Below are positions 30,468 to 38,675 of a DNA stretch of 64,000 nucleotides, one piece after another. Below the pieces are notes generated by a model. It did no database searches. It had not been told where the DNA came from and was given only the letters and a program-made list of their open reading frames with translations. The first letter of the stretch is position 1, and every line of letters starts with the position of its first letter. The position numbers were made by a program, and so were the translations under genes. The DNA comes from Dyella flagellata (GTDB lineage: Bacteria; Pseudomonadota; Gammaproteobacteria; Xanthomonadales; Rhodanobacteraceae): assembly GCF_030160275.1 (NCBI RefSeq), contig NZ_BSOA01000053.1:1-64000 (forward strand), in the 5' to 3' direction.

Positions 30468-31004
30468 TCATTGCGGGTTGTGGCAGATGACCTGGGGATC
30501 TGGACTGCAAATGGCAAAATAGGGCTGAAGCCGGTTCATAGCAACGAGAATCACCCCAAATTTTCTGGTCCCTTGGTGCTCGTCTCTATATTCGACGTTG
30601 ATGCTCCTGCGGTCCTGGCTAATGGCGATTCCTCCAATCTGGTTGTTCACTACAGCACCGTTTGCCAGGTTGGTACTGATATTCGCGCTGACAAATTCCA
30701 GAACCTTGAGGGGAGGATGATGTTCCGATTTATTGGTATCGTGCAACTCATACTTGATGCTGAAAGAGCCGTTGACTTTAGAAATTTCCATCAAGCCGGT
30801 GAGAGGGTCTATGAGCCCCAGCTGGGGAGATGTCGGTGTCCGAACAATTGATGTGTTCGGTTCTAGCTGAAACTTCCAATGATAGCCAGGGCCATATTCT
30901 GGAACGAAGCCGGCCTTTTCGAACGGGTGATAAGTGATGTACACCTTGATAGTGGCCAGGCATGGAGCATCGGTATTGCTGGAGTCAGTATTTGGTCTAC
31001 TCAT
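30468..31004 (-). CDS. Unknown protein in operon with STAND regulator
   Basis: A 178-residue protein I do not recognise. It has no signal peptide or membrane segment; alternating hydrophobic strands (ATIKVYITYHPF, GSFSIKYELHD, KFGVILVAMN) suggest an all-beta fold, and two Cys lie close to the C-terminus. Its ATG follows an excellent ribosome binding site (AAGGAGG, 6-nt spacing), and only 18 nt separate it from the stop of the upstream STAND gene, so the two form an operon. The strong translation signal suggests a high protein-to-regulator ratio, as for an effector or structural product. Confidence 0.7.
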   Translation of the reverse strand: MSRPNTDSSNTDAPCLATIKVYITYHPFEKAGFVPEYGPGYHWKFQLEPNTSIVRTPTSPQLGLIDPLTGLMEISKVNGSFSIKYELHDTNKSEHHPPLKVLEFVSANISTNLANGAVVNNQIGGIAISQDRRSINVEYRDEHQGTRKFGVILVAMNRLQPYFAICSPDPQVICHNPQ

Positions 31005-31022
31005 ATTTCCTCCTTGAGCGTT

Positions 31023-34000
31023 TTAGTGGTTACTGCTTGCCGTATTGACGGCGTGCAGATAGTTGCCGTTTCTATAACCGTATTCGGCGAGTTGACGCAT
31101 GATGGGTGCTGCTTTGTCGTGTTGTTCCAAGCATAGATAAGCTAGTGCTGTAGATGCCATAGCACGGTAGTCGCGCCTATTGTGTGCAAATGTATCGCTG
31201 GTTAAGTCAAGTACCTGACGACAATCTTTCAGTGATGCGCCCTGATTGCCTATTGCTCGTTCTGCCTGGGCGCGAAGCATTATCCAAGAAGTATGGTATT
31301 GCTTTTGGTCAATATCACCATCGGCTGTGTTGCCGCGATTATTTATGATGTCAAGCCCGGCATCGACTTGCGCATAAGCTTCTGTTGGCTGATTTAATCG
31401 CAAAGAGGCATAGGCGGCATTTGCATGTGCGAGGGCTTCCAGCGTTCGCCAATCCTCATTTTTTGGATTCAGTCGTGTCAATGTCGAGAGTTTTTTTGCA
31501 GCGGCAAGGTCTCCGGTGATCGCTTGCTGGAATTGGCCGCTCTCGGCGAGTAAAGCGTCTTTGAGAAGATATTCCTGTAATGCGGCGCTTTGCCATACCT
31601 GGTTTTTCGCGTCATGTTGCAACAGTCCATGGATGAGCGGTTCGGCTAAATGGAGGTCAGTATCTGCTTCTTGGTCTTTCCCCATGTCGATAAGAAGTCC
31701 GGCATGCTCTTCTAGCGCCAAGACCAGGCGGTAGCTCCATTGGTATTCTTCAGGTGCAGATTGCTGAAGTGTGCGCAGTTCCATTTGCCCTTGTTGGTAC
31801 AGAGACAATGCTTGCTGTAAATCGCCGTTCGCTCTCCGCACGGTTGCGGCCCAGACAAGGCTGTCGGCAAGGTAGGCACGCAGGTTGTGATCGTCCGGGT
31901 GGCGGGCCAACGCCTTGCGTTTCAATTGAATGGATGCTTCGAATTCGCTAGCCGCGCGGGCGTCATCGCCGCGTTCCTGCGCGACGGATCCAAGACTGTT
32001 GCGAGCATAGGACACTTCGATCCATGCATCGACATTGTCCGGTTCGCGCGCGCTCATGCGTTCTGCGTAATATTGATATTGTCGGAAATACTGTTCTGCA
32101 CCATTGAAGTCATCCTGGTCCAGCTTGATTTGCCCAAGCCAGAACGCATCGGCGCCTAGGTCCTTCAGTAGTTGGGCGCTTTCAAGTCCTTGCGCCAGGT
32201 TGCTTTCCAATAGGGCCTTGGCTTGGATCAAGGCATCATGCGCGCTATTGGGGTTGCCATGAGCGTATTCCACTTCGGCAATAGTTTGCAGGGCGCGTGC
32301 TTGCTGTTGTCTTGCGGCAGGACTAAGTGCATCAGGTCGTTGCTGACGTAGGTAATACAGTGCCTTGTTACCTACGCCATCAAGCAGGTCAAGCTTGCCC
32401 AGAGGCCTGAGCTTGTCGGCCAGGTCGCCAAGCATGTAACCCATCAGGCCTTCTGCTTCCCGTTGGTGTTGTTTGGCGACGATGGATGCCCGATGGGCAA
32501 TCAAGCCGAAGCTGCCGGCCAGCAGGCCCAGCAAGGCAAAACAGGCGATGGCGACAAGTCGCAGCCGTTCGGCATGTTTCATGCGGCGGACGGATGCGGC
32601 GATGAAAGTGCGTACATCTTCGCTCAGTGGAATCGTGGCCTGATTCACCAGGTCACGGGCTTCTTCCAGTTGTCGCCCGCGTGGTAGCAGGCGGTGAACG
32701 TGTCGATTGTCGCCCAGCCATTGCCGGCTCAAGGCTTCGATGCGGCTGCGCAGGCGTAGTGCTTGCCGATGTGCCGTGATCCATTCCGCGACACGTGGCC
32801 ATTGCCGTAGCAGTGCTTCGTGCGCGACGCCGAAAACCGGTTGCTCGTCAGCAATCAGGCTGACGAACAGCCGTTGTTCGACCAGTGCGTTCACGAGCGA
32901 GTGCTCGGCTTCGTTCTGCAAGATCGACCAGGGAGCATGATGGCCGCTGACGGCGTCGTCGTTGGCGCTCAACGTCACCAGCAATGAGAGGATACGTGGC
33001 AAGGTGGATCGCACGGCTTCGGGCAGACTGGCGAGCGTGGTGTCTGCGCGCCGCCCCAGGGCGCCTTCGATGCCGCCCAGGCTACGGTAGGCTTCGATGG
33101 TCAAGTTGCCGGTCTTGTCGCGCTGCAGATAAAGCTCCTGCAGCGTGTACTGCATGAGCGGCAGGGCGTCGGGACTGTTGGCGGCATCCTCGCAAAGCAA
33201 GTCGTCCAGTCGCGCGCGGGTGATGTCATCGATGCCGAACCGTAGTCCCGCCGTTTCCGCCGGCAGCCGGATCATCTGCGCGATCTCGGCGCGGCTAGGG
33301 GGATGCAAATCGAAATGCCCGCCAGTGGCCCTCGCTTCCATCAGCAATGGCTGTTTGGCGATATGCGGATAGAAATCGTTGCGGCAGGCGGCGATCACGA
33401 TCAGGGCGCCGGTGCGTGCCAGTACATCGAGTATGGCGAGGAACTGCTGGCGCTGCGTATCTGCCACCGTGGGAGAGAAGATCGCCTCGAGCCGGTCCAC
33501 GAACAGCACGGCGCGTGCCTGCGGATGGCGTGCATTGAAGTGTCGCAGTGCACCCAGCACAGCATCGGGTGTTTGCAGCAGCTTCATGCCGAGTCCATCA
33601 GCACTGTGGCCTTCCAGCAAGGGTTTGCCGTCGATCTCCAGGTCGATCAGCGCCGCGCCTAGCGCAGTGAGTGGGTTGGTGTCGCCGATACCGCCAAGAT
33701 CGAGAATGGTGGAGGCTACAGCCTGGATCTTTTCGTCATAACGGCTTAGCGTCGGCAGCAGGCCAGCCTGAATCAGCGAGGTCTTGCCGCAGCCGCTAGG
33801 CCCGAGCACAAGCACGAGGGCGCGATCGGTTTGTCCCTGTGCCAGTACGGCGGCGTGCAATTGACGGATCGCGGCGTCGCGGCCGAAGAATACCGACGCA
33901 TGCTCAGCGCCGAAGGCGTCGAGGCCAACATAGGGCGACCCTGTCGACCAGCCTTTGCTATTGACAGGTGTGGCCCCGCCGGGAGCCAACGACACCAGTG

Positions 34001-34301
34001 CCAGCGTGCGGTAGCCGCGCTTACGGACATTCTCGATATACGCAGGTTGTCCCGCGTTGTCCCCCAGTGCGCGCCGTAATTGGGTGATGGCCTTGTGGAC
34101 CTGGTTCTCGCCGACGATCACCCCAGGCCAGCAACGCCGCAGCAATTCGTCCGCGCTGAAGATCTGGCCGGCCTGCCCGCATAGGGTCACCAGCACGTCC
34201 ATGGCGCGCGGCTCGATCTGTACACGTTCGCCATCACGGCACAACGTGCAGGTGGATGGCTCCACCAGCCAGCCACCGAAGTGGAAATCCTTGGCATTCA
34301 T
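31023..34301 (-). CDS. Winged-helix/STAND-ATPase/TPR transmembrane regulator
   Basis: A 1,092-residue multidomain protein. Residues about 7-102 form an OmpR/CadC-type winged helix (VQIEPRAMDVLVTL, ENQVHKAITQLRRALGD, YIENVRKRGYRT). Residues about 122-500 form an nSTAND-type AAA-related ATPase: FFGRDAAI, then Walker A GPSGCGKT at 167-174, and AVLFVDRLEAIF as Walker B. A hydrophobic segment around 578-600 (LVAIACFALLGLLAGSFGLI) is a probable membrane span, so the ATPase and DNA-binding parts are cytoplasmic. Residues about 620-1085 are TPR-like helical repeats, presumably periplasmic or sensory. AGGGGA lies 6 nt before the ATG. It is co-transcribed with the 178-residue unknown protein. CadC-like regulators with an inserted STAND ATPase are known in Xanthomonadales, but their signals are largely unknown. 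Confidence 0.88.
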   Translation of the reverse strand: MNAKDFHFGGWLVEPSTCTLCRDGERVQIEPRAMDVLVTLCGQAGQIFSADELLRRCWPGVIVGENQVHKAITQLRRALGDNAGQPAYIENVRKRGYRTLALVSLAPGGATPVNSKGWSTGSPYVGLDAFGAEHASVFFGRDAAIRQLHAAVLAQGQTDRALVLVLGPSGCGKTSLIQAGLLPTLSRYDEKIQAVASTILDLGGIGDTNPLTALGAALIDLEIDGKPLLEGHSADGLGMKLLQTPDAVLGALRHFNARHPQARAVLFVDRLEAIFSPTVADTQRQQFLAILDVLARTGALIVIAACRNDFYPHIAKQPLLMEARATGGHFDLHPPSRAEIAQMIRLPAETAGLRFGIDDITRARLDDLLCEDAANSPDALPLMQYTLQELYLQRDKTGNLTIEAYRSLGGIEGALGRRADTTLASLPEAVRSTLPRILSLLVTLSANDDAVSGHHAPWSILQNEAEHSLVNALVEQRLFVSLIADEQPVFGVAHEALLRQWPRVAEWITAHRQALRLRSRIEALSRQWLGDNRHVHRLLPRGRQLEEARDLVNQATIPLSEDVRTFIAASVRRMKHAERLRLVAIACFALLGLLAGSFGLIAHRASIVAKQHQREAEGLMGYMLGDLADKLRPLGKLDLLDGVGNKALYYLRQQRPDALSPAARQQQARALQTIAEVEYAHGNPNSAHDALIQAKALLESNLAQGLESAQLLKDLGADAFWLGQIKLDQDDFNGAEQYFRQYQYYAERMSAREPDNVDAWIEVSYARNSLGSVAQERGDDARAASEFEASIQLKRKALARHPDDHNLRAYLADSLVWAATVRRANGDLQQALSLYQQGQMELRTLQQSAPEEYQWSYRLVLALEEHAGLLIDMGKDQEADTDLHLAEPLIHGLLQHDAKNQVWQSAALQEYLLKDALLAESGQFQQAITGDLAAAKKLSTLTRLNPKNEDWRTLEALAHANAAYASLRLNQPTEAYAQVDAGLDIINNRGNTADGDIDQKQYHTSWIMLRAQAERAIGNQGASLKDCRQVLDLTSDTFAHNRRDYRAMASTALAYLCLEQHDKAAPIMRQLAEYGYRNGNYLHAVNTASSNH

Positions 34302-34513
34302 CGGCGATCCCCTGTTACCGCCCCATACCGATTCGCTTTATTAGCAACTCTTGAAACAGGTCCCCCATGTGGCCATGCTGAGCCGCATGCAGTCACTTGG
34401 CCGGTAAATACACCAGAAAGCCAAGAGCAGTTGAGAAGCTTGATGCATATCCCCGAATTCGCTAAGGGTCTCCGGGAAGATGTGAAGGAAATGAATGTAG
34501 TAGGGCAGGGCGC

Positions 34514-34541
34514 TTGACGAATGGAATCCTGGCGCTAAAAT
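34514..34541 (+). promoter_or_regulatory. Sigma-70 promoter of tRNA-Gly copy 1
   Basis: TTGACG (34514-34519) and TAAAAT (34536-34541) are spaced by 16 nt. A GC-rich discriminator (GGGCGGCTCC) lies just before the tRNA, a pattern typical of stringently controlled stable RNA promoters. Confidence 0.75.
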
Positions 34542-34554
34542 GGGCGGCTCCGAT

Positions 34555-34630
<76 letters not shown>

Positions 34631-34655
34631 GAATTTGGTGACTGCACCATCCCTT

Positions 34656-34688
34656 AGGGCCAGCCTCAAAAGCTGGCCCTGAGCTTTT
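34656..34688 (+). terminator. Probable terminator after tRNA-Gly copy 1
   Basis: A 9-bp stem AGGGCCAGC/GCTGGCCCT with a 7-nt loop is followed by GAGCTTTT. The T run is short and displaced. Confidence 0.55.
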
Positions 34689-34756
34689 GTAGGCTGGGAT
34701 GGCAATCCCAGCTTTCCATGCTGCATCCTGATGCTGGGATTGTCATCCCAGCCTAC
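34689..34756. repeat. REP-type palindrome, copy 6
   Basis: Paired inverted arms lying directly after the tRNA-Gly copy 1 terminator hairpin. Confidence 0.9.
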
Positions 34757-35184
34757 ACGCCTTTGTCGATGACAGCGATGTACCGAATTACCAACAGCCT
34801 ATGGCTGATTTTTTGAATGCGAACGACCGTTGCTGGCGGCATTCGTGAGGAAAAATGTGATCGGGATTTCATCGGGGACGTCTAAGATTATTTCCTAGTG
34901 CCGTCTTATTTCCTTCATATGACATAGCCGGTATTCTCGACTGGTCCAAGCGCCAGATTCCTCGGGGGAGGGGCTGCTTTACGTCTTGCGCTTGCGACAA
35001 GGAGAAAAAACTCAGGGCAACACTCTAGGGCTTTCGCACTCGCGAAGCGTTCGCTTGTGGATCGGTATTCATGCCGTTATCTGCACGGGCACTCATGGCT
35101 GCGATTAGACCTGTCCCGTTGAGCAAGTGCTACACGGCGCTCGCTCAGTGACCTTTCATCCTGATTTTTCTTGGGGAGAACTAA
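34757..35184. other. Non-coding stretch upstream of the secreted protein gene
   Basis: No supported gene in 428 bp. A small CAGCC-TAT-GGCTG hairpin followed by ATTTTTTG (34795-34815) resembles a weak terminator for rightward transcription. The promoter of the following gene must lie here but shows no clear consensus; GGGGAG at 35173-35178 is its ribosome binding site. Confidence 0.45.
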
Positions 35185-36207
35185 ATGCAGTCCAAGCAAG
35201 CATTGCGCATTCGCCGTATGGCCAAGATGGTGTCGATGGTCGGACTTTTCGGCGCGGGGGCGTTCCTGTCCGCGGCGACCGCTTCAACTTACGACGTTGC
35301 CGCCGACGCACAAGCGCAGGCGGTGAAGTCGTGGCATGAAACGATGCGACACACGGCTACGCCTGCCGCCGGCTGTTTCCACGCTGCGTATCCCAGCGTC
35401 ATCTGGGAAAAAGCCTCGTGTGGAAGCACGAATTACCGCTCCAACCCGCATGTGAACAACAGCGCGGCCGAAACCGTCGGCAATGGCAATGACTACGCCG
35501 CTGGCACCGCAAACCTCACCAGTTCGGCAACCGGCAGCTTCCCGGTGGTGACGGGAGTGACGAGCGAAACCGGGTCGGGCGGCGCCAACGATTACACGCT
35601 GCAGCTCAATACCAACCTGGCCAATGGTTCGCCGGCCTGCGCCAGCTATGGCTATTCGAGCTGCCAGGTGTGGGAGCAGTTCATCTACTCGTCCAATTAC
35701 GGCACGGCGGGCGCGCAGGTGTTCATGCAAAACTGGATGTTCATTCCGGCGCACGCCAGATGCCCGGGCGGATGGAATCACTACCGCACGACTTCGTACA
35801 ACGGCTGCTACAAGAACAGCAATGCGGTAAATACGGTGACCGTTCCGGCGACCCAGCTGGCGAACATGAAGCTGGCCGGTGCAGTCGCCGCCAACGGCAA
35901 CGACACGGTGACCTTCACCAATGGCGCCAATGCCTATGCGGTGAGCGAGCCCGACAGCACGCTGGCTATCGCCTATGTGTGGAACCAGTCCGAGTTCAAT
36001 ATCGTCGGCAATGGTGGTGGCTCGGCGGCCACCTTCAACACCGGCTCATCGGTGACGGTGAACGTGCAGGTGAACGATGGCAACAGCAACGCTCCGAGCT
36101 GCCTGGCCAATGCCGGCTCGACCGGTGAAACCAACAATCTGAACCTTGGCTCGTGCTCTGCCACGGGCGGCACCTCGCCGTATATCCAGTTCACCGAATC
36201 GAACTGA
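35185..36207 (+). CDS. Secreted protein of unknown function between two tRNA-Gly genes
   Basis: A 340-residue protein with a Sec signal peptide (basic RIRRMAK, hydrophobic MVGLFGAGAFLSAATAS; cleavage likely after ATAS). The mature protein is rich in Asn, Ser, Thr, Gly and Ala and has eight or more Cys (GCFHAAYP, ASCGS, PACASYGYSSCQVWEQF, ARCPGGW, NGCYKN, PSCLAN, GSCSAT), so disulfide bonds are likely outside the cytoplasm. An all-beta fold is suggested; I do not recognise a family. GGGGAG lies 6 nt upstream of the ATG and a strong terminator follows, so it is monocistronic. It is the only gene between the duplicated tRNA-Gly genes. Confidence 0.8.
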   Translation: MQSKQALRIRRMAKMVSMVGLFGAGAFLSAATASTYDVAADAQAQAVKSWHETMRHTATPAAGCFHAAYPSVIWEKASCGSTNYRSNPHVNNSAAETVGNGNDYAAGTANLTSSATGSFPVVTGVTSETGSGGANDYTLQLNTNLANGSPACASYGYSSCQVWEQFIYSSNYGTAGAQVFMQNWMFIPAHARCPGGWNHYRTTSYNGCYKNSNAVNTVTVPATQLANMKLAGAVAANGNDTVTFTNGANAYAVSEPDSTLAIAYVWNQSEFNIVGNGGGSAATFNTGSSVTVNVQVNDGNSNAPSCLANAGSTGETNNLNLGSCSATGGTSPYIQFTESN

Positions 36208-36230
36208 TAGCCTCTCGCGTCCATGGAGTA

Positions 36231-36261
36231 GCCGCCGCCCGGTGGGGCGGCGGCTTTTTTT
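36231..36261 (+). terminator. Strong Rho-independent terminator
   Basis: A perfect 10-bp GC stem (GCCGCCGCCC/GGGCGGCGGC) with a GGTG loop is followed by seven or more T residues, 23 nt after the stop of the secreted protein gene. Confidence 0.93.
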
Positions 36262-36399
36262 CACTTCGCCCCAAGTACCGGTGTGTTTACGGCGAACCGC
36301 CCGGCAAACGAAACCGGGTCAAGCGGCAGGGGGGGCCTCTGGCCGGGGGCGGGGCGGGTGCTATGGCTGCGACAGCGTGAATTTGGATGGACCCGGCTA

Positions 36400-36427
36400 T
36401 TCACATCCAAATCGATTCTGCTATAGT
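36400..36427 (+). promoter_or_regulatory. Promoter of tRNA-Gly copy 2
   Basis: TTCACA (36400-36405) and TATAGT (36422-36427) spaced by 16 nt. The sequence differs from the promoter of copy 1; only CTCCGAT immediately before the tRNA is shared. Confidence 0.6.
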
Positions 36428-36440
36428 TACCGACTCCGAT

Positions 36441-36516
<76 letters not shown>

Positions 36517-36524
36517 GATTCAAG

Positions 36525-36556
36525 CAAAACCTCGGTGAGCCGAGGTTTTGTTTTTT
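36525..36556 (+). terminator. Terminator after tRNA-Gly copy 2
   Basis: An 11-bp stem (CAAAACCTCGG/CCGAGGTTTTG) with TGAG loop, then TTTTTT. It lies between the Gly and Cys tRNA genes, so tRNA-Cys probably has its own weak promoter (TTTAAA/TAAGGT around 36554-36582). Confidence 0.85.
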
Positions 36557-36598
36557 AAAGCGGACCCAAGACCTGCTAAGGTTGCGGTTCCACGCATT

Positions 36599-36672
36599 GG
36601 CCAGGTGGCAGAGTGGTCATGCAGCGGCCTGCAAAGCCGTGTACGCCGGTTCGATTCCGACCCTGGCCTCCA
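36599..36672 (+). tRNA. tRNA-Cys(GCA)
   Basis: A 74-nt tRNA with acceptor stem GGCCAGG/CCTGGCC, anticodon loop CTGCAAA (GCA), T arm GGTTCGATTCC and encoded CCA. The tRNA-Gly/tRNA-Cys pair is the same as glyW-cysT after pgsA in E. coli. Confidence 0.95.
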
Positions 36673-36684
36673 ATGCGTGTACTG

Positions 36685-36708
36685 AAAAGCGCCTTCATGG
36701 CGCTTTTT
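36685..36708 (+). terminator. Terminator after tRNA-Cys
   Basis: AAAAGCGCC/GGCGCTTTT stem with TTCAT loop followed by TTTTT and CTTT. The A-rich left arm makes it bidirectional, also serving the converging ASCH gene. Confidence 0.9.
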
Positions 36709-36757
36709 CTTTGTGGGGTAGGGGAACTTTGTGATGGATTGCATCGACTGGCTGAAG

Positions 36758-37231
36758 TCACGGACCCAGTGATCCGGCTATGACCTCGAAGGTCACGCAA
36801 ACGACGGGCATCGCCTCACTCGGTTTCCTCCCAATACGTTCGCATTCGCGAGAAAAGAACGCCCAGTGCGCTTGGCGCCAGTATTGAAGAGAGCCATCGC
36901 CTTCGCCTTCAACGAGAGCGTGTTCATCGGTGACCGCGGAGTAGGGCATGACATCGACACTGACGATCCGGGTGATGAGCGACGCGTTGCCCAAATGATC
37001 GACCACGATTTCGATGTCACCCGCTTGCGGAAGGGAGTCATGATCATGCTCATACGACCAGGCGAGACTGGCATTTGCGCGTTTTTTGCCGTTGTGGATG
37101 AGGGCTAACAGCTCTTGCGAAAGTTCATCCGAGTCGCCATAGCCATCCATGCGTACGCGATCAGGCTGGTGGGTGATGCCCAGCTGCCCAAGTTTTTCGA
37201 GAACTTCATCAAGAGTAAAGGCGAGCGACAT
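36758..37231 (-). CDS. ASCH-domain protein
   Basis: A 157-residue protein of the ASCH superfamily (PUA-like beta-barrel proposed to bind RNA). Characteristic features are GYGDSDELSQELLALIHNGKKRANASL at the N-terminus, the central QAGDIEIVVDHLGNASLITRIVSVDVMPYSAV and WRQAHWAFFSRECERIGRKPSEAMPVVCVTFEVI at the end, including the WxxxHxxFF pattern. Related bacterial proteins are known as RNases or N4-acetylcytidine amidohydrolases, but this group is uncharacterised. It converges on tRNA-Cys and is separated from the next leftward gene by a REP element. Confidence 0.85.
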   Translation of the reverse strand: MSLAFTLDEVLEKLGQLGITHQPDRVRMDGYGDSDELSQELLALIHNGKKRANASLAWSYEHDHDSLPQAGDIEIVVDHLGNASLITRIVSVDVMPYSAVTDEHALVEGEGDGSLQYWRQAHWAFFSRECERIGRKPSEAMPVVCVTFEVIAGSLGP

Positions 37232-37253
37232 GGGGCGAAATGCTCGTTAGACC

Positions 37254-37321
37254 GTAGGCTGGGATGACAATCCCGGCATCAGGAAGCCGGCATCGAAGCT
37301 GGGATTGTCATCCCAGCCTAC
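37254..37321. repeat. REP-type palindrome, copy 7, encoding the end of the DHFR-like gene
   Basis: Paired inverted arms with one variation in the left arm. The right arm, read on the minus strand, provides the last codons (Arg-Leu-Gly) and the TGA stop of the neighbouring gene. Confidence 0.9.
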
Positions 37322-37961
37322 GTTTGCTCAGGAAGACATGCATCGCGCGTTTGCCGGCCACATGTTTCGTGCATTCGTAGCCCAGGGCGCGCATGTCCAG
37401 GCCGTGCCAGAGGTTTTCGCCTGCGCCGAGCAGGACGGGCCGAACGGCCAGGTGCAATTCATCGATCAAGCCGGCTTGCAGATACTGGCGAACGGTGGAT
37501 ACGCCACCGCCCAGGCGGACGTCGCGACCGCCTGCTGCGTCCATGGCCAGCTTGAGTGCCGCATGGATGCCTTCAGTCACGAAGACGAATTCCGTACCGC
37601 CGGCCATTTTCAGCGGCGCGCGCGGGTGGTGTGTCAGCACAAACACTGGCGTGTGATACGGCGGTTCTTCGCCCCACCAGCCTCGCCAGCTTTCGTCCGG
37701 CCACGGGCCGCGGATCGGGCCGAACATATTGCGGCCGAGGATCCATGCGCCGATGTTGGAGAAGCCTTGTTCGGCGATGTCGTTATCTACGTCGGTTTCT
37801 CCGCCTTCCTGACCTTGCATGCGCTGCCACAGGCGCGTGTGGAAGAACCATTCCATGAGTTCGGGGCCGCGCACGCCCAGTGGATGGTCCAGGTTCTGGT
37901 CGGTGCCGGCACCGTAGCCGTCGAGAGATACCGCAAAACTTTGCACACGAAGTTGGGGCAT
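37308..37961 (-). CDS. Dihydrofolate reductase/RibD-family protein
   Basis: A 217-residue protein of the DHFR-like/RibD C-terminal family (YwjB/YyaP type). It begins LRVQSFAVSLDGYGAG, the usual strand-loop opening, then GAWILGRNMFGPIRG, PVFVLTHHPRAPL, VRLGGGVSTVRQYLQAGLIDELHLAVRPVLLGAGENLW. The family binds NADPH and is inferred to reduce pteridine- or pyrimidine-like substrates; the true substrate is unknown. The last residues RRLG and the stop codon lie in a REP element, so the original C-terminus was probably replaced or extended. Confidence 0.88.
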   Translation of the reverse strand: MPQLRVQSFAVSLDGYGAGTDQNLDHPLGVRGPELMEWFFHTRLWQRMQGQEGGETDVDNDIAEQGFSNIGAWILGRNMFGPIRGPWPDESWRGWWGEEPPYHTPVFVLTHHPRAPLKMAGGTEFVFVTEGIHAALKLAMDAAGGRDVRLGGGVSTVRQYLQAGLIDELHLAVRPVLLGAGENLWHGLDMRALGYECTKHVAGKRAMHVFLSKRRLG

Positions 37962-38187
37962 GGAAATCTCGCTGAGGGTCGAGGTCGTGGGTGGTTGTTA
38001 AAGCTTGCCACGATTCAAGGGGGCATTGCCGCAAGAATAGGCGGTAAAGGAAACGTGAATGGTCGGGTGCTTTTATCGCGCTGCTGAATCGCGGATCGGT
38101 CGTGCTGAAAAATTCCCCAGCCTGCACGCGAGTCCCTGCTACATTTCGGCTTCCGGTAGGCGAACTACCATCAGCAGGGGAAGTCCC

Positions 38188-38664
38188 ATGTCCCGTATCC
38201 AAGGAAGTCTCGTTCGTAAAGCAGCACTCGCCGGTCTGACTGCGTTTTGCTTTTCCTCCATGGCCTTTGCCCAGACCGCCGCACCGGCGACTGGATTGGG
38301 TCAATCCTGGCCGAATGCTACGGACGTAAGTGCCAGTCCGAATTGGCACGTGTACGTGTTCGTGTTGAATGGCATCAAGTACATCCAGGTCAACGATCTG
38401 AATGGCACGGTGCACGCCGCCGTGGGTACCGCCAGCGGTACGTCGATCGTATTGCCAGTGGGTGTGGATGCTCAGAATGTAGTGACGCCTGCGGCGAACG
38501 CGCCTGCGTCGACGTCATCCAGTGCGGTTTCGACGGAGACGGTCTATCAAGACAGCGCAACTACGGTGACGGCCACGCCCCAAACCAGTGGGGCGACGCA
38601 GTTCAATGTGATGAGCATTAAATCCTGTCCTACCGCGTCATGCAGCGGCAATGGAGGTGCTTGA
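38188..38664 (+). CDS. Small exported protein of unknown function
   Basis: A 158-residue protein with a Sec signal peptide (RKAALAGLTAFCFSSMAFAQT; cleavage likely after AFA). The mature part begins with WPNATDVSASPNWHVYVFVLNGIKYIQVNDLNGTVHAAVGT and continues as a Thr/Ser/Ala-rich segment ending in two Cys (KSCPTASCSGNGGA). The ATG at 38188 is preceded by a CAGGGGAAG ribosome binding region. No family was recognised. The C-terminus almost touches that of the converging membrane protein gene (11-nt gap). Confidence 0.7.
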   Translation: MSRIQGSLVRKAALAGLTAFCFSSMAFAQTAAPATGLGQSWPNATDVSASPNWHVYVFVLNGIKYIQVNDLNGTVHAAVGTASGTSIVLPVGVDAQNVVTPAANAPASTSSSAVSTETVYQDSATTVTATPQTSGATQFNVMSIKSCPTASCSGNGGA

Positions 38665-38675
38665 CTAGGTAGGGA

